DNA of 64,000 bases, taken from contig NZ_BMSY01000010.1 in assembly GCF_014649395.1 (NCBI RefSeq), positions 1-64,000 of the forward strand, written 5' to 3'. Both the position numbers and the translations under genes were made by a program. The notes under the pieces were generated by a model. The model was not told where the DNA came from. It saw nothing but the letters and a program-made list of their open reading frames with translations, and did not search any database. Of the stretch, positions 17,819 to 27,242 are shown in pieces (positions within the stretch are counted from its first letter, which is position 1; every line of letters starts with the position of its first letter). This DNA comes from Streptomyces aureoverticillatus. Lineage in GTDB: Bacteria; Actinomycetota; Actinomycetes; Streptomycetales; Streptomycetaceae.

Positions 17819-19747
17819 CTACGACGATCCGCCGCCCACCACGCTGTCCCGCCACGCCCGGTGCAGCTCCGCGAACGGCCCCGTCCCCGCGATGAGTTCG
17901 GCCGGCGTGCCGTCCTCGACGATCCGCCCGTGCTCCATCACGAGCACCCGGTCGGCGATCTCCACCGTCGACAGGCGGTGGGCGACCACGACGGCGGTGC
18001 GGCCGCGCAGCACCGTGTCCATCGCGCGCTGCACGGCCCGCTCGCCGGGGATGTCCAGCGAGCTGGTGGCCTCGTCGAGGATCAGCACGGCGGGGTCGGC
18101 GAGCAAGGCGCGCGCGAACGCCACCAGTTGGCGCTGGCCCGCCGAGATGCGGCCGCCCCGCTTGCGTACGTCGGTGTCGTAGCCGTCCGGCAGGGAGGTG
18201 ATGAAGTCGTGGGCGCCGATGGCCTTCGCGGCGCGCTCGATGTCCTCGCGGGTGGCGTCCGGGCGGCCGATCGCGATGTTCTCGGCGACCGTGCCGGAGA
18301 ACAGGAACGCCTCCTGCGTGACCATCACGACGCCGCGCCGCAGCTCGGCGTTGGCGAGGTCGCGCAGGTCGACGCCGTCCAGGAGGACGCGGCCTTCGGA
18401 CGGGTCGTAGAAGCGGGCGAGCAGCTTCGCGAGGGTCGACTTGCCCGCGCCGGTGGAGCCGACGACGGCGACGGTCTGCCCGGCCGGAAGCGTCAGGTCG
18501 AAGCGCGGCAGGACCTCGCCGCCCGTGCGGTACGCGAACCGCACGCCGTCGAACTCCACGGTGCGGCCGGGGCGTTCGGAGGCGAGACCGGGCAGCGGCT
18601 TCTCGGTGCCGGGCACGGGCTCCGGAACGGACGGCGTCTGCGCGAGCAGCCCCGCGATCTTCTCCAGGGACGCCGCCGCCGACTGGTACGAGTTGAGGAA
18701 CATGCCGAGCCGGTCGATCGGGTCGTACAGCCGGCGCAGATACAGCACGGCCGCGGCGAGCACACCCAGCGCGAGCGTGTCCTGCGCGACGCGGTACGCG
18801 CCCCACAGCACGATCCCCGCGACGGCCGTGTTCGCGACGAGCCGCGAGCCCACCACGTACCGCGCCATTTCGAGCAGCGCGTCGCCGTTGATGCGCTCGT
18901 GCCGGTGGTTGAGCGCGGCGAACTGCTCCTCGTTGGCCCGCTCGCGGCGGAACGCGCGCACCGGGCGGATGCCGTTCATCGTCTCCGTGAACTTCACGAT
19001 GACGGCGGCGATGGCGGTGGACCGCGCGCGGTAGACCTTCCCCGCGCGGTGCTGGTACAGCCGGATGAGCAGGTACAGGGGCACGAACGACAGGACGGCG
19101 ACGGCGCCGAGACCCACGTCCAGCCAGAGCAGCATCAGCGAGATGGAGACGAAGGACAGGATGACGGTGAGCAGTTCCTGAAGACCCTCGTTGAGCAGCT
19201 CCCGCAGCGACTCCACATCCGTGGTGGCGCGCGATATCAGCCGCCCCGACGTGTACCGCTCGTGGAAGTCGACGCTCAGCGCCTGCGCGTGCCGGAAGAT
19301 GCGGCCGCGCAGGTCGAGGAGCACGTCCTGGTTGACGCGGGCGGACGCCACGATGAAGGCGTACTGGAAGGCGCCCGCTGCCGCCGCACACCCCAGGTAG
19401 GCCACGCCGACCGCGATCAGCGGGCCGTTGTCGTCCGCGCGGAACGCGGGCACGGCACGGTCGATGGCGTACGCGACGAGCAGCGGCCCCGCCTGGATGA
19501 CGGCCTGCTGCACCAGGAGCAGCACCGCCGCCACGGCCACGCGCGCGCGGCGGGGCGCGAGCAGGGAGCGCAACAGGGCGCCGGTGGCGCCCGGGGGAGC
19601 GGGCAGGGTGTCCTGATCGAAGGCGGCGTCCAGGGCGGCGGTGTCGGAGGAGGCGGTAGGGGCGTTGGCGCGCGCTCCGGGGTGCTGGTCCGCCACTCCG
19701 GCCCCGGCTCCCGTCTTCTTCCCGTCCTCGCCGTCGACCGTGTTCAT
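17819..19747 (-). CDS. ABC exporter half-transporter (TMD-NBD), subunit with canonical Walker B
   Basis: A 642-residue type IV exporter half. A hydrophilic N-terminus of about 60 residues precedes six membrane helices. The nucleotide-binding domain has Walker A GSTGAGKST (about 427), Q-loop TQEAFLF, signature ISAGQRQL in place of LSGGQ, Walker B LILDEATSSLD with catalytic Glu, and the AHRLST H-loop. The ATG is set at 19747 because it overlaps the partner's stop (ATGA) behind GGAAGG, which implies translational coupling. It forms a heterodimer with the preceding gene. The substrate is unknown; lipids, peptides or drugs are typical. Confidence 0.93.
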   Translation of the reverse strand: MNTVDGEDGKKTGAGAGVADQHPGARANAPTASSDTAALDAAFDQDTLPAPPGATGALLRSLLAPRRARVAVAAVLLLVQQAVIQAGPLLVAYAIDRAVPAFRADDNGPLIAVGVAYLGCAAAAGAFQYAFIVASARVNQDVLLDLRGRIFRHAQALSVDFHERYTSGRLISRATTDVESLRELLNEGLQELLTVILSFVSISLMLLWLDVGLGAVAVLSFVPLYLLIRLYQHRAGKVYRARSTAIAAVIVKFTETMNGIRPVRAFRRERANEEQFAALNHRHERINGDALLEMARYVVGSRLVANTAVAGIVLWGAYRVAQDTLALGVLAAAVLYLRRLYDPIDRLGMFLNSYQSAAASLEKIAGLLAQTPSVPEPVPGTEKPLPGLASERPGRTVEFDGVRFAYRTGGEVLPRFDLTLPAGQTVAVVGSTGAGKSTLAKLLARFYDPSEGRVLLDGVDLRDLANAELRRGVVMVTQEAFLFSGTVAENIAIGRPDATREDIERAAKAIGAHDFITSLPDGYDTDVRKRGGRISAGQRQLVAFARALLADPAVLILDEATSSLDIPGERAVQRAMDTVLRGRTAVVVAHRLSTVEIADRVLVMEHGRIVEDGTPAELIAGTGPFAELHRAWRDSVVGGGSS

Positions 19748-21591
19748 CCTTCCGTCCCCCCAGACATCAGCCATGCGTACTCGGCGTTCTCCCGCAGCAG
19801 TTCCTGGTGCGTGCCCACCGCCGTGACGCGTCCGCCGGACAGCAGCGCGACCCGGTCCGCGAGGAGAACCGTCGACGGGCGGTGCGCCACCACCAGCGCC
19901 GTCGTGCCCTTCAGGACCCGCCGCAGCGCCGCCTCCACCAGTGCCTCGGTGTGTACGTCGAGCGCGGACAGCGGGTCGTCGAGGACGAGGAAGCGGGGCC
20001 GGCCCACCACCGCGCGGGCCAGCGCGAGCCGCTGCCGCTGCCCACCGGACAGGCTCAGCCCCTGCTCGCCGACCTGCGTCGCCGCACCCTGCGGCAGCGC
20101 GTGCACGAACTCGGCCTGCGCCACCGCGAGGGCCCGGACCAGCGCACTCTCGTCGTGCGGGGTGCCCGTGCCGCCGCCCGCGCCCATCAGGACGTTCTCG
20201 CCGACGGACGCGGAGAACAGCGTCGGCTCCTCGAAGGCCATGGACACCAGCGCGCGCACGCGTGCGCGCGCCATCGACGCGATGTCCTCGCCGTCGAGCG
20301 TGATGCGGCCGCCGGTCACCTCGTGCAGCCGGGGCACGAGGGCGGTCAGCGTCGTCTTGCCGCTGCCCGTGGCGCCGACGAGCGCCATGGTCTCGCCGGT
20401 GCGTATGTGCAGGTCGATCCGTTCCAGGATCGGCGGGGAGCCGTCCGGCGCGTCCGGGTAGCGGAACTCGACGGCGTCGAAGCGGATGCCGTCGGCCGGG
20501 GGCGGGGGTGCGCCCGCTCTTCGCGGCGCCGGGACGGCCGCGGAGCCGACCGCGTCCGCGCCGGGCCCCGCGTCCTGCTCGGTCCCGGACTCCGGCTCCG
20601 CGTCAAGGACCTCGAAGTACCGCTCCGTCGCCGTCGCCGCCTCCTGGCTCATCGCCAGCAGGAAGCCGATCGACTCCACCGGCCAGCGCAGCGCCAGCGC
20701 CGTCGACAGGAACGCCACCAGCGTGCCCGTCGAAAGGCCGCCGTCGGCCACCTGCACCGAGCCGAGGACGAGCGCCGCCCCGATCGCCAGCTCCGGGAGC
20801 GTCATGATGACGCCGTAGATCGCGGCGAGCAGCCGGGCCTTGACCAGCTCCGTGCCACGCAGCGTGCGCGACAGCTCGCGGAAGGCCCGCGCCTGACTGC
20901 GGTGCCGGCCGAAGCCCTTGATGATCCGGATGCCGAGCACGCTCTCCTCGACGACGGTCGTCAGGTCGCCCACCTGGTCCTGCGCGCGCCGCGCCACGGC
21001 GGCGTACCGCCCCTCGAAGTACGCGAGGAAGGCCACCATCGGCAGCACGGGGGCGAGCAGCACCAGGCCGAGCGCCCAGTCCTGGGCGAGCAGGATGGCC
21101 ATGCCGACCGCGATCGTCGCGCCGTTGACCACCAGGAACGTCAGCGGGAACGCGAGGAACATGCGCAGCAGCATCAGGTCCGTCGTGCCGCGCGAGAGCA
21201 ACTGGCCGGACGCCCACCGGTCGTGGAACGCGACGGGCACGCGCTGCAGATGGCGGAACAGGTCCGCCCGCATCGCCGCCTCCACGCTCGCCAGCGGCCG
21301 CGCCACCAGCCAGCGCCGGAAGCCGAACAGCAGCGCCTCAGCGATGCCGAGCCCCAGCAGGAGCAGCGCGCCGAGCCAGACGCCCCCGGTGTCCCGGTCG
21401 GCCACAGGACCGTCCACCATCCACTTCAGGACGAGCGGGAACACCAGCCCCGTGCACGACGCCACGATGGCGACAAGTGCCGCGCTGAACAGGCGTGTTC
21501 GTACGGGACGCACATACGGCCACAGCCGGCTGAGCGTCCGGACGGCGGACCGGCCGCCGGGTTCCTTGGCAGGTGCATGTGTCGTCGGCAT
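19744..21591 (-). CDS. ABC exporter half-transporter (TMD-NBD), subunit with degenerate ATP-site residues
   Basis: A 615-residue exporter half and the promoter-proximal gene of the pair. After six membrane helices and an Ala/Gly/Pro-rich linker (about 340-365) comes the NBD: Walker A GATGSGKTT (405-413), canonical signature LSGGQRQR (about 513) and H-loop AHRPST. The residue after Walker B is Asp539 instead of Glu (VLDDPLSALD), and the Q-loop Gln is Glu (FEEPTLF). With the partner's ISAGQ this gives one degenerate and one canonical site, as in TM287/288-like heterodimers. The ATG lies 8 nt after a TAGGCT hexamer, suggesting a leaderless mRNA. Confidence 0.93.
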   Translation of the reverse strand: MPTTHAPAKEPGGRSAVRTLSRLWPYVRPVRTRLFSAALVAIVASCTGLVFPLVLKWMVDGPVADRDTGGVWLGALLLLGLGIAEALLFGFRRWLVARPLASVEAAMRADLFRHLQRVPVAFHDRWASGQLLSRGTTDLMLLRMFLAFPLTFLVVNGATIAVGMAILLAQDWALGLVLLAPVLPMVAFLAYFEGRYAAVARRAQDQVGDLTTVVEESVLGIRIIKGFGRHRSQARAFRELSRTLRGTELVKARLLAAIYGVIMTLPELAIGAALVLGSVQVADGGLSTGTLVAFLSTALALRWPVESIGFLLAMSQEAATATERYFEVLDAEPESGTEQDAGPGADAVGSAAVPAPRRAGAPPPPADGIRFDAVEFRYPDAPDGSPPILERIDLHIRTGETMALVGATGSGKTTLTALVPRLHEVTGGRITLDGEDIASMARARVRALVSMAFEEPTLFSASVGENVLMGAGGGTGTPHDESALVRALAVAQAEFVHALPQGAATQVGEQGLSLSGGQRQRLALARAVVGRPRFLVLDDPLSALDVHTEALVEAALRRVLKGTTALVVAHRPSTVLLADRVALLSGGRVTAVGTHQELLRENAEYAWLMSGGTEG

Positions 21592-21599
21592 CAGGGGCG

Positions 21600-21605
21600 A
21601 GCCTA
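21600..21605 (-). promoter_or_regulatory. -10 hexamer TAGGCT of a probable leaderless exporter transcript
   Basis: TAGGCT ends 8 nt before the ATG of the exporter operon and no Shine-Dalgarno sequence is seen between them. Confidence 0.5.
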
Positions 21606-21836
21606 CGTTTCACCACTGACACAGCCCACCGAGTTTCGAACCGGGCGGGGTCGGCCGCTGGTCCTAGGTCCTGTCCGACGGGTCGGCGCCAACTCACTTC
21701 CGGTACCGGCCTGTATCTGGGAGCCAGTACCGGCCGTGACCTGGGAGGTCGTAGGGGGCCATCAACCGATCGGACGATGCCGGACAGAGCGTGATGGCCG
21801 ATGTGGGGGAGCGGCCCCGACGGCGAGGCTTGTCCC

Positions 21837-22766
21837 ATGCCTCCTCCCATCATCGAAGTCAGGGACCTGCGCAAGGTCTATGACGGACGGGCCGTCGTCG
21901 ACGGCGTCTCCTTCGCCGTCGAGCAGGGCGAGATCTTCGGCGTCCTGGGTCCGAACGGCGCGGGCAAGACGACCACGGTCGAGTGCGTGGAGGGCCTCCG
22001 CGTGCCCGACGCGGGCGCGGTGCGCGTCGCCGCACTCGACCCGGTCGCGGACCACATCCGCCTCACCCGCGTCCTGGGCGCGCAGCTCCAGGAGAGCGAG
22101 CTCCAGCCGAAGCTCACGGTCCGCGAGGCCCTGGAGTTGTACGCCGCGTTCTACGCCACCCCGGCCGACTGGCGCCCCCTCGCCGAACGGCTCGGTCTCG
22201 CCGACAAGTTGACCACCCGCTTCGCCAAGCTCTCCGGCGGCCAGAAGCAGCGCCTGTTCATCGCGCTCGCACTGATCGGCAACCCGCGCGTGGTCGTGCT
22301 CGACGAACTGACCACGGGCCTTGACCCCCGGGCACGCCGCGACACCTGGCGGCTCATCGAGGACGTGCGGGACAGCGGGGTCACGGTCCTGCTCGTCACG
22401 CATTTCATGGAGGAGGCCCAGCGGCTGTGCGACCGCATCGCGGTCATCGACCGGGGCCGGGTGGCCGCCCTCGACACCCCCGCCGGCCTCATCGGCCGCA
22501 CCGCGAGCTCCACGGTCATCTCCTTCACCCCGTCCGTGCCGCTGGACCCCGCCGACCTGGCCGCGCTGCCCCGGCTCGCCTCCGCCACGGAGAAGGACGG
22601 CCGCGTCACCCTCAACGGCACCGACGACACGGTCGACGCCCTCCTCACCCTCCTGGCCCGCCGGCACATCACGGCTCACCAACTCCGCGTCACCGACACC
22701 ACGCTGGACGACGCCTTCCTCGACCTCACGGACACCCGCCCCGGACACCACGGAGCCCCGGCATGA
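21837..22766 (+). CDS. ABC transporter ATP-binding protein (DrrA-type)
   Basis: A 309-residue ATPase of the ABC-2 exporter class. It has Walker A GPNGAGKTTT, LSGGQKQRL signature, Walker B VVVLDELTTGLD and H-loop VTHFMEEA, with the DrrA-like C-terminal extension (TDTTLDDAFLDLT). The ATG at 21837 puts PPIIEVRDLRKVYDG at the N-terminus as is usual. A start 36 nt upstream is possible but adds an atypical leader. Its stop overlaps the ATG of the permease gene (ATGA). The pair diverges from the heterodimeric exporter, with about 245 bp between. Confidence 0.92.
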   Translation: MPPPIIEVRDLRKVYDGRAVVDGVSFAVEQGEIFGVLGPNGAGKTTTVECVEGLRVPDAGAVRVAALDPVADHIRLTRVLGAQLQESELQPKLTVREALELYAAFYATPADWRPLAERLGLADKLTTRFAKLSGGQKQRLFIALALIGNPRVVVLDELTTGLDPRARRDTWRLIEDVRDSGVTVLLVTHFMEEAQRLCDRIAVIDRGRVAALDTPAGLIGRTASSTVISFTPSVPLDPADLAALPRLASATEKDGRVTLNGTDDTVDALLTLLARRHITAHQLRVTDTTLDDAFLDLTDTRPGHHGAPA

Positions 22767-23551
22767 CGACCGCAGCCCCCACCTCCCACGCCACACACGG
22801 CACGCCCGCCCCAGGCGCCGCCCGCGCCGTCCTCAAGGCCGAGCTGCGCCTGTTCCGGCGCGAACCCGGCTCCCTGTTCTGGGTCATGGTCTTCCCCACG
22901 CTGCTCCTCGTGATCCTCGGGTCCATCCCCTCGTTCCGCGAGGCGCAGGACGACCTGGGCGGCATCCGGCTCGTCGACGCCTACGTCCCCGTCACGGTGC
23001 TGCTCGCCACGATCATGTCGGGGCTCCAGGCCATGCCACCGGTCGTCACGGGGTACCGCGAGCGCGGCATCCTGCGCCGCATGTCGGCCACCCCGGTGCG
23101 GCCCTCCGCCGTCCTCGGCGCGCAGATGGGACTGCACGGCGCCGCCGCGCTCGGCTCCGCGCTGCTCTCCCTCGCGGTCGGCCGCATGGCCTTCGACGTG
23201 CCGCTGCCCCGCCAGGGCGTCGGGTACGCGGTCGCGCTGGTGCTCGTCACCGCCTCCGCGCTCGCCCTCGGCGCCCTGGTCTCCGCGCTCTCGCGGACCT
23301 CCAAGGCGGCCACCGCGGTCGGCTCCGCGGTGTTCTTCCCGATGATGTTCAGCGCGGGCGTGTGGCTGCCGGTGCGGGCGATGCCGGACGCGCTCGCCCA
23401 GGCCGTGGAGGCCCTCCCCTTCGGCGCGGCGGCCGAGGCGCTGAACCAGGCCGCGGCGGGCGACTGGCCCGGCCCCGACCACCTGGGCGTCCTCGTCCTG
23501 TGGACGGCCGCCCTCACGGCGGCCGCGGGCCGGTGGTTCCGGTGGGAGTGA
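22763..23551 (+). CDS. ABC-2 type transporter permease (DrrB-type)
   Basis: A 262-residue integral membrane protein with six predicted helices, the first in LFWVMVFPTLLLVILGSIP. An ABC-2 core (GYRERGILRRMSATPVRPSAVLGAQM) is followed by hydrophobic hairpins (GVGYAVALVLVTASALALGALV, AVFFPMMFSAGVWLP). The start codon overlaps the ATPase stop, so the two subunits are translationally coupled. The substrate is unknown; relatives export drugs, antibiotics or lipids. The two-component genes directly downstream on the same strand may control it, as is common in actinobacteria. Confidence 0.92.
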   Translation: MTTAAPTSHATHGTPAPGAARAVLKAELRLFRREPGSLFWVMVFPTLLLVILGSIPSFREAQDDLGGIRLVDAYVPVTVLLATIMSGLQAMPPVVTGYRERGILRRMSATPVRPSAVLGAQMGLHGAAALGSALLSLAVGRMAFDVPLPRQGVGYAVALVLVTASALALGALVSALSRTSKAATAVGSAVFFPMMFSAGVWLPVRAMPDALAQAVEALPFGAAAEALNQAAAGDWPGPDHLGVLVLWTAALTAAAGRWFRWE

Positions 23552-23637
23552 CGACGGGCGCGCCGGGTGTCCTTGCGCTCCGATCCCGAGCGAAGGACGA
23601 GCAGGTCACCGGCGGCAGCCTCCAGGAAACTGGGGTC

Positions 23638-24954
23638 ATGACCCCCACGCCCCCGGCCGCCGCGATGCCTCCTACGTCCCCCACATCCCCCGCATCCGTC
23701 ACGTCCCCCACGGCCCTGGTGGACGAGCGCTGGGAGCTGTTCCACCGGTGGGGCCCGCTCACCCTGCTCGCCTTCTCCACCCTGCTCGCTGCCGCCACCG
23801 CCGAAACCGTGGGCATGCCGGGCGGCGAGTGGGGCCCGGCCGCCGGGCTCGTCGCGGGCGCCGTGCTGCTCCAGCTGTGGTGGAACCCCGCCGCCCGCGC
23901 CCGGCCGGGACCGTCCCCCGCGGGCTCCGCGTACTACTTCCTCCGCTGGGCCATCGCCTTCACGCTGTCCTGGCTGAACCCGTTCTTCGTGTTCTACGCC
24001 GTCACCGGGTACTTCGGCGCCGAACGCCTCCTCGTCCGGCGCCTCGTCCCGGTCGGCCTGTTCGTCACCGCCGTCGTCATGGCGGGCGCCCAGTCGGGCG
24101 GGCTCCCACCGCGGGGGCAGGGCGGCTGGCTGCTGTTCGGCGCGATGCTCGCGGCCAACGTCGGGCTGATCGTCGTGTTCTTCCGCATCGCCCAGAAGGA
24201 AGAGGAGCGCACCCAGTTCCAGGCCCAGACCATCGACCAGCTCGAAGCGGCCAACGCCGCCCTCCAGCAGGCCCTCGACGAGAACGCCGCGCTGCACGCC
24301 CAACTCCTCGTCCAGGCCCGCGAAGTGGGCGTCGCCGACGAGCGCAGACGCCTCGCCGCCGAGATCCACGACACCATCGCGCAGGGCCTCGCCGGCATCA
24401 TCGCCCAGCTCCAGGTCGTCGCGAACACCCCCGACCGAAGCCTCGCCCGCGAGCACCTCGACCGGGCCGCCGCCCTCGCCCGGCAGGGCCTCGGCGAGGC
24501 CCGGCGCTCCGTGCACAACCTCGCCCCCGTCGCCCTGGAGCACGACGCCCTGCCCCGCGCCCTGCGCAAGACGGTCGCCGCGTGGGGCGAGCGCACGGGG
24601 GTGCGCGCCGAGTTCACCCTCACCGGCACCGCCGAGCCCCTCCACGACGAGGTCGAGGCGACCCTGCTGCGGATCGTCGAGGAGGCCCTGTCCAACGCCG
24701 CCCGGCACGCCGCGCCCACCCGCCTCGGCGTCACCCTGTCGTACATGGCGGGCGAGGTCGCGCTCGACGTGCGCGACGACGGCCGCGGCTTCGACCCGCG
24801 CGCCGTGCCCGCCCGCACCCGCACCGGCGGGTTCGGCCTGGCCGGCATGCAGGCCCGCGCCGAGCGCATAGCGGGCACCCTCACCGTGGAGTCGGAGCCC
24901 GGCGGCGGCACGGCCGTGTCGGCGCGCGTACCGTTGGTGGGCGATGAGCGCTGA
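23638..24954 (+). CDS. NarL-type sensor histidine kinase
   Basis: A 438-residue membrane kinase. Residues about 35-190 hold five or so membrane helices (TLLAFSTLLAAATAETVGM, FVFYAVTGYFGA, WLLFGAMLAANVGLIVVFF). A coiled-coil linker (EEERTQFQAQTIDQLEAANAAL...) leads to the HisKA_3 dimerisation domain with phospho-acceptor His in DERRRLAAEIHDTIAQGL. The HATPase_c domain has EEALSNAARHA, DVRDDGRGF and GGFGLAGMQARAE. The response regulator gene overlaps its last 11 bp. Periplasmic loops are short, so it may sense membrane stress, perhaps a substrate of the ABC pair upstream. Confidence 0.94.
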   Translation: MTPTPPAAAMPPTSPTSPASVTSPTALVDERWELFHRWGPLTLLAFSTLLAAATAETVGMPGGEWGPAAGLVAGAVLLQLWWNPAARARPGPSPAGSAYYFLRWAIAFTLSWLNPFFVFYAVTGYFGAERLLVRRLVPVGLFVTAVVMAGAQSGGLPPRGQGGWLLFGAMLAANVGLIVVFFRIAQKEEERTQFQAQTIDQLEAANAALQQALDENAALHAQLLVQAREVGVADERRRLAAEIHDTIAQGLAGIIAQLQVVANTPDRSLAREHLDRAAALARQGLGEARRSVHNLAPVALEHDALPRALRKTVAAWGERTGVRAEFTLTGTAEPLHDEVEATLLRIVEEALSNAARHAAPTRLGVTLSYMAGEVALDVRDDGRGFDPRAVPARTRTGGFGLAGMQARAERIAGTLTVESEPGGGTAVSARVPLVGDER

Positions 24955-25576
24955 AGTGATCACCCTCGTCGTCGCGGACGACCACCCCGTGGTCCGCGAC
25001 GGCCTGCGCGGCATGTTCGAGTCCGCGCCGGACTTCGCCGTTCTCGGCGAGGCGGCCGACGGCGTCGCGGCCGTCGAGCTGGTCGCCCGGCTCGACCCGG
25101 ACGTCGTCCTCATGGACCTGCGGATGCCGGGCGGCGGCGGAGTCGACGCCATCGCCGAGCTCACCCGGCGCGGCGCCCGCACCCGCGTCCTGGTGCTCAC
25201 CACATACGACACGGACACCGACACGCTCCCCGCCATCGAGGCCGGCGCGACGGGCTATCTCCTCAAGGACGCCCCGCGCGACGAGCTGTTCGCCGCCGTC
25301 CGCGCCGCCGCCGAGGGCCGCACGGTGCTGTCACCGGCGGTCGCGTCCCGCCTGGTGCGACGTGTACGTGCCCCCGGCGACGAGCCGCTGAGCTCCCGCG
25401 AACGGGAAGTGCTCGCACTCGTCGCCAAGGGCACGTCCAACCGTGACATCGCCAAGGAGCTCTTCATCAGCGAAGCCACGGTCAAGACCCATCTCACCCA
25501 CATCTACGGCAAGTTGGGCGCCAAGGACCGTGCCGCGGCCGTCGCGACGGCGTACGGCCGCGGCATCCTCGGCTGA
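24944..25576 (+). CDS. NarL/LuxR-family response regulator
   Basis: A 210-residue DNA-binding regulator and partner of the overlapping kinase gene. The receiver domain has the acidic pair in VVADDHPVVRDGL, phospho-Asp in DVVLMDLRMPG, Thr in VLVLTTYD and Lys in GYLLKDAPRDEL. The C-terminal helix-turn-helix has LSSREREVLALVAKGTSNRDIAKELFISEATVKTHLTHIYGKLG. All phosphotransfer residues are intact. The 11-bp overlap implies coupled translation. It likely controls the adjoining ABC genes; targets cannot be read from the sequence. Confidence 0.95.
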   Translation: MSAEVITLVVADDHPVVRDGLRGMFESAPDFAVLGEAADGVAAVELVARLDPDVVLMDLRMPGGGGVDAIAELTRRGARTRVLVLTTYDTDTDTLPAIEAGATGYLLKDAPRDELFAAVRAAAEGRTVLSPAVASRLVRRVRAPGDEPLSSREREVLALVAKGTSNRDIAKELFISEATVKTHLTHIYGKLGAKDRAAAVATAYGRGILG

Positions 25577-25616
25577 CGTCGGGGCCACGTCGGCCGAGGC
25601 CGGAATCGGTCCTCAC

Positions 25617-25644
25617 GGCCGTGACTCCCCCCGGAGTCACGGCC
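25617..25644. terminator. Bidirectional terminator between the response regulator and S1 protease genes
   Basis: A perfect 12-bp stem (GGCCGTGACTCC / GGAGTCACGGCC) with a CCCC loop lies 40 bp past the regulator stop and faces a convergent gene. Confidence 0.7.
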
Positions 25645-25729
25645 TCCCGGCCCTGGGTCCGCACCCGCGCCCCACCAGCGCGGATGAGCAGCGGGCCCGC
25701 CGCGCGCACACGGCGGGCCCGAGTGTGCA

Positions 25730-26956
25730 TCAGACGGTCTTCAGCGTCAGCTGGAACTGCTGAAGAAGCGGATTGATCGGCTGGTGGAACGTGGTGCCGC
25801 CGGAGCGGCAGTTGCCCGAGCCACCTGACGTGACGCCCTGTGCCTGGCTGCCCGAGATGTACGAGCCGCCGGAGTCACCGGGCTCCGCGCACACGGTCGT
25901 GCGCGTCACGCCGTTGATGGTGCCCTGGGGGTAGGTGACGCTGGTGTTGTGCTGCGAGATCGTGCCGCAGTGCCAGCCGGTGGTCGATCCGGAGCGGCAG
26001 ATCGAGCCGCCCACCGGCGACTGCGTCGAACCCGCGACACTCACCCGCTGGCCGCCGGAGCCCTTGACGTACGGAGTGGCCGTCCACTGCGCGTTGGTCG
26101 CCACCCACGCCATGTCCCGGCCCGGGAAGATCGAGCCCCGGAACGTGCCCTGGGCCTGCTGGTTGACGCCGCGCGTCGTCGTGCCCACCCGCCCGCAGTG
26201 CCCCGCCGTGGCGAAGCCCTGCGTCGCGCCCTGCGTGACGGAGAAGCCCACCGAGCAGCGCCCGCCGCTGCCCATGTAGTACGCCTCGCCGCCCACGATG
26301 TCGTAGAAGGAACGCGGCCGGTCGTCGGTCTTCTTGATCTGTACGAGGCCGGAGCCGACGCCCGCCCTGTCCACCAGCGCCTTGGCGGCGGAGGACTTGA
26401 TGGCGTTCACGACGACCGCGTTGGTCTTCACGTCGACGTACCAGACGGGCGCGTCGGCCGTCCGGGTGCTCTTCGCGGCCCGGTCCAACCTGGCCTTGGC
26501 GGCGTCGAGTTGACCGGCGGAGTGGCGTACCACCTGGGCGCGGGCGCCCTGGGCCTCGATCGTCGCGACGTCCCGGGCGTCGGTGGTGGCGACTGTGAGC
26601 GTGGCCGAGGTGGCGCCGCTCACCCAGGCGCCCGCGAAGTCCCGCCCGAGCGCGGCCCGCAGGGACCCGGCGGTGGTCCCCGCCTCCGCCTCGTTGACAA
26701 GGCGTTCCTTGGCCTGAGAGGCGGTGAGCCCGAGATCGCGCTGCATCGCCTGGAGCACCTCGGGCGACGTCTTCGCCATGGCGGCGGCCGCGGCGTCGTG
26801 CGGAGTGGGGGACGGGGAGTCGGTCTGAGCGAACGCCGAGCCGGGCAGCCCGGCCAGCACGAGCGCACCGGCGGCGGCGAGCGCGGCACCCGCCGCCTGG
26901 ACGCGCCGGACGGTACACCTGCGTTGAGTCGGGGAGGCATGTCTGTGCTGCTGCAT
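25730..26956 (-). CDS. Secreted chymotrypsin-fold serine protease (S1, streptogrisin/alpha-lytic type)
   Basis: A 408-residue preproprotein. The signal peptide ends near GSAFAQ (residue 43). An alpha-lytic-type pro-region spans about 60-215 (LQAMQRDLGLTASQAKERL, WYVDVKTNAVVV). The mature enzyme would start near DIVGGEAYYMG. The triad is His253 (ATAGHCG), Asp281 (GRDMAW) and Ser362 (GDSGGS). Six Cys (234/254, 320/330, 356/383) fit three disulfides. The ATG at 26956 has GAGGAG 5 nt upstream. It lies downstream of a LysR gene on the same strand but 286 bp away, so it is probably a separate unit. Confidence 0.95.
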   Translation of the reverse strand: MQQHRHASPTQRRCTVRRVQAAGAALAAAGALVLAGLPGSAFAQTDSPSPTPHDAAAAAMAKTSPEVLQAMQRDLGLTASQAKERLVNEAEAGTTAGSLRAALGRDFAGAWVSGATSATLTVATTDARDVATIEAQGARAQVVRHSAGQLDAAKARLDRAAKSTRTADAPVWYVDVKTNAVVVNAIKSSAAKALVDRAGVGSGLVQIKKTDDRPRSFYDIVGGEAYYMGSGGRCSVGFSVTQGATQGFATAGHCGRVGTTTRGVNQQAQGTFRGSIFPGRDMAWVATNAQWTATPYVKGSGGQRVSVAGSTQSPVGGSICRSGSTTGWHCGTISQHNTSVTYPQGTINGVTRTTVCAEPGDSGGSYISGSQAQGVTSGGSGNCRSGGTTFHQPINPLLQQFQLTLKTV

Positions 26957-27137
26957 GGGGTCTCCTCGGTGTGGGGGACGGGGAGCGGCGGACCCGTAAC
27001 GCGGGGAAGTCGGATCCGCTCGTTCTCCGGTCGACCACACCGTAGAAGCATCAACAGGGGGTCAGTAGATGCCAGTTGCCCCCCTACACCGACGTTATGG
27101 AAACGCCGTGACCATTCAGCTCGCCCCGGCAGGCATT

Positions 27138-27182
27138 GAGCCCGTCCGGCGATTGAGGGCGAGCCGCGAAGCGGCGATCGGC
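27138..27182 (+). repeat. Dispersed REP-like element, copy A
   Basis: Core GCCCGTCCGGCGATTGAGG followed by GCGAGCCGCGAAGCGGCG, whose second half is a hairpin (GCCGC-GAA-GCGGC). The same core recurs at 28308, 37943, 52043 and 61448. It lies just past the LysR stop and could end that transcript. Confidence 0.75.
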
Positions 27183-27242
27183 GGCGGCCCGTCCCACCCG
27201 CACAGGACACGGCGGGACCCGTCCCACCCGCCCCGCGAGCTC

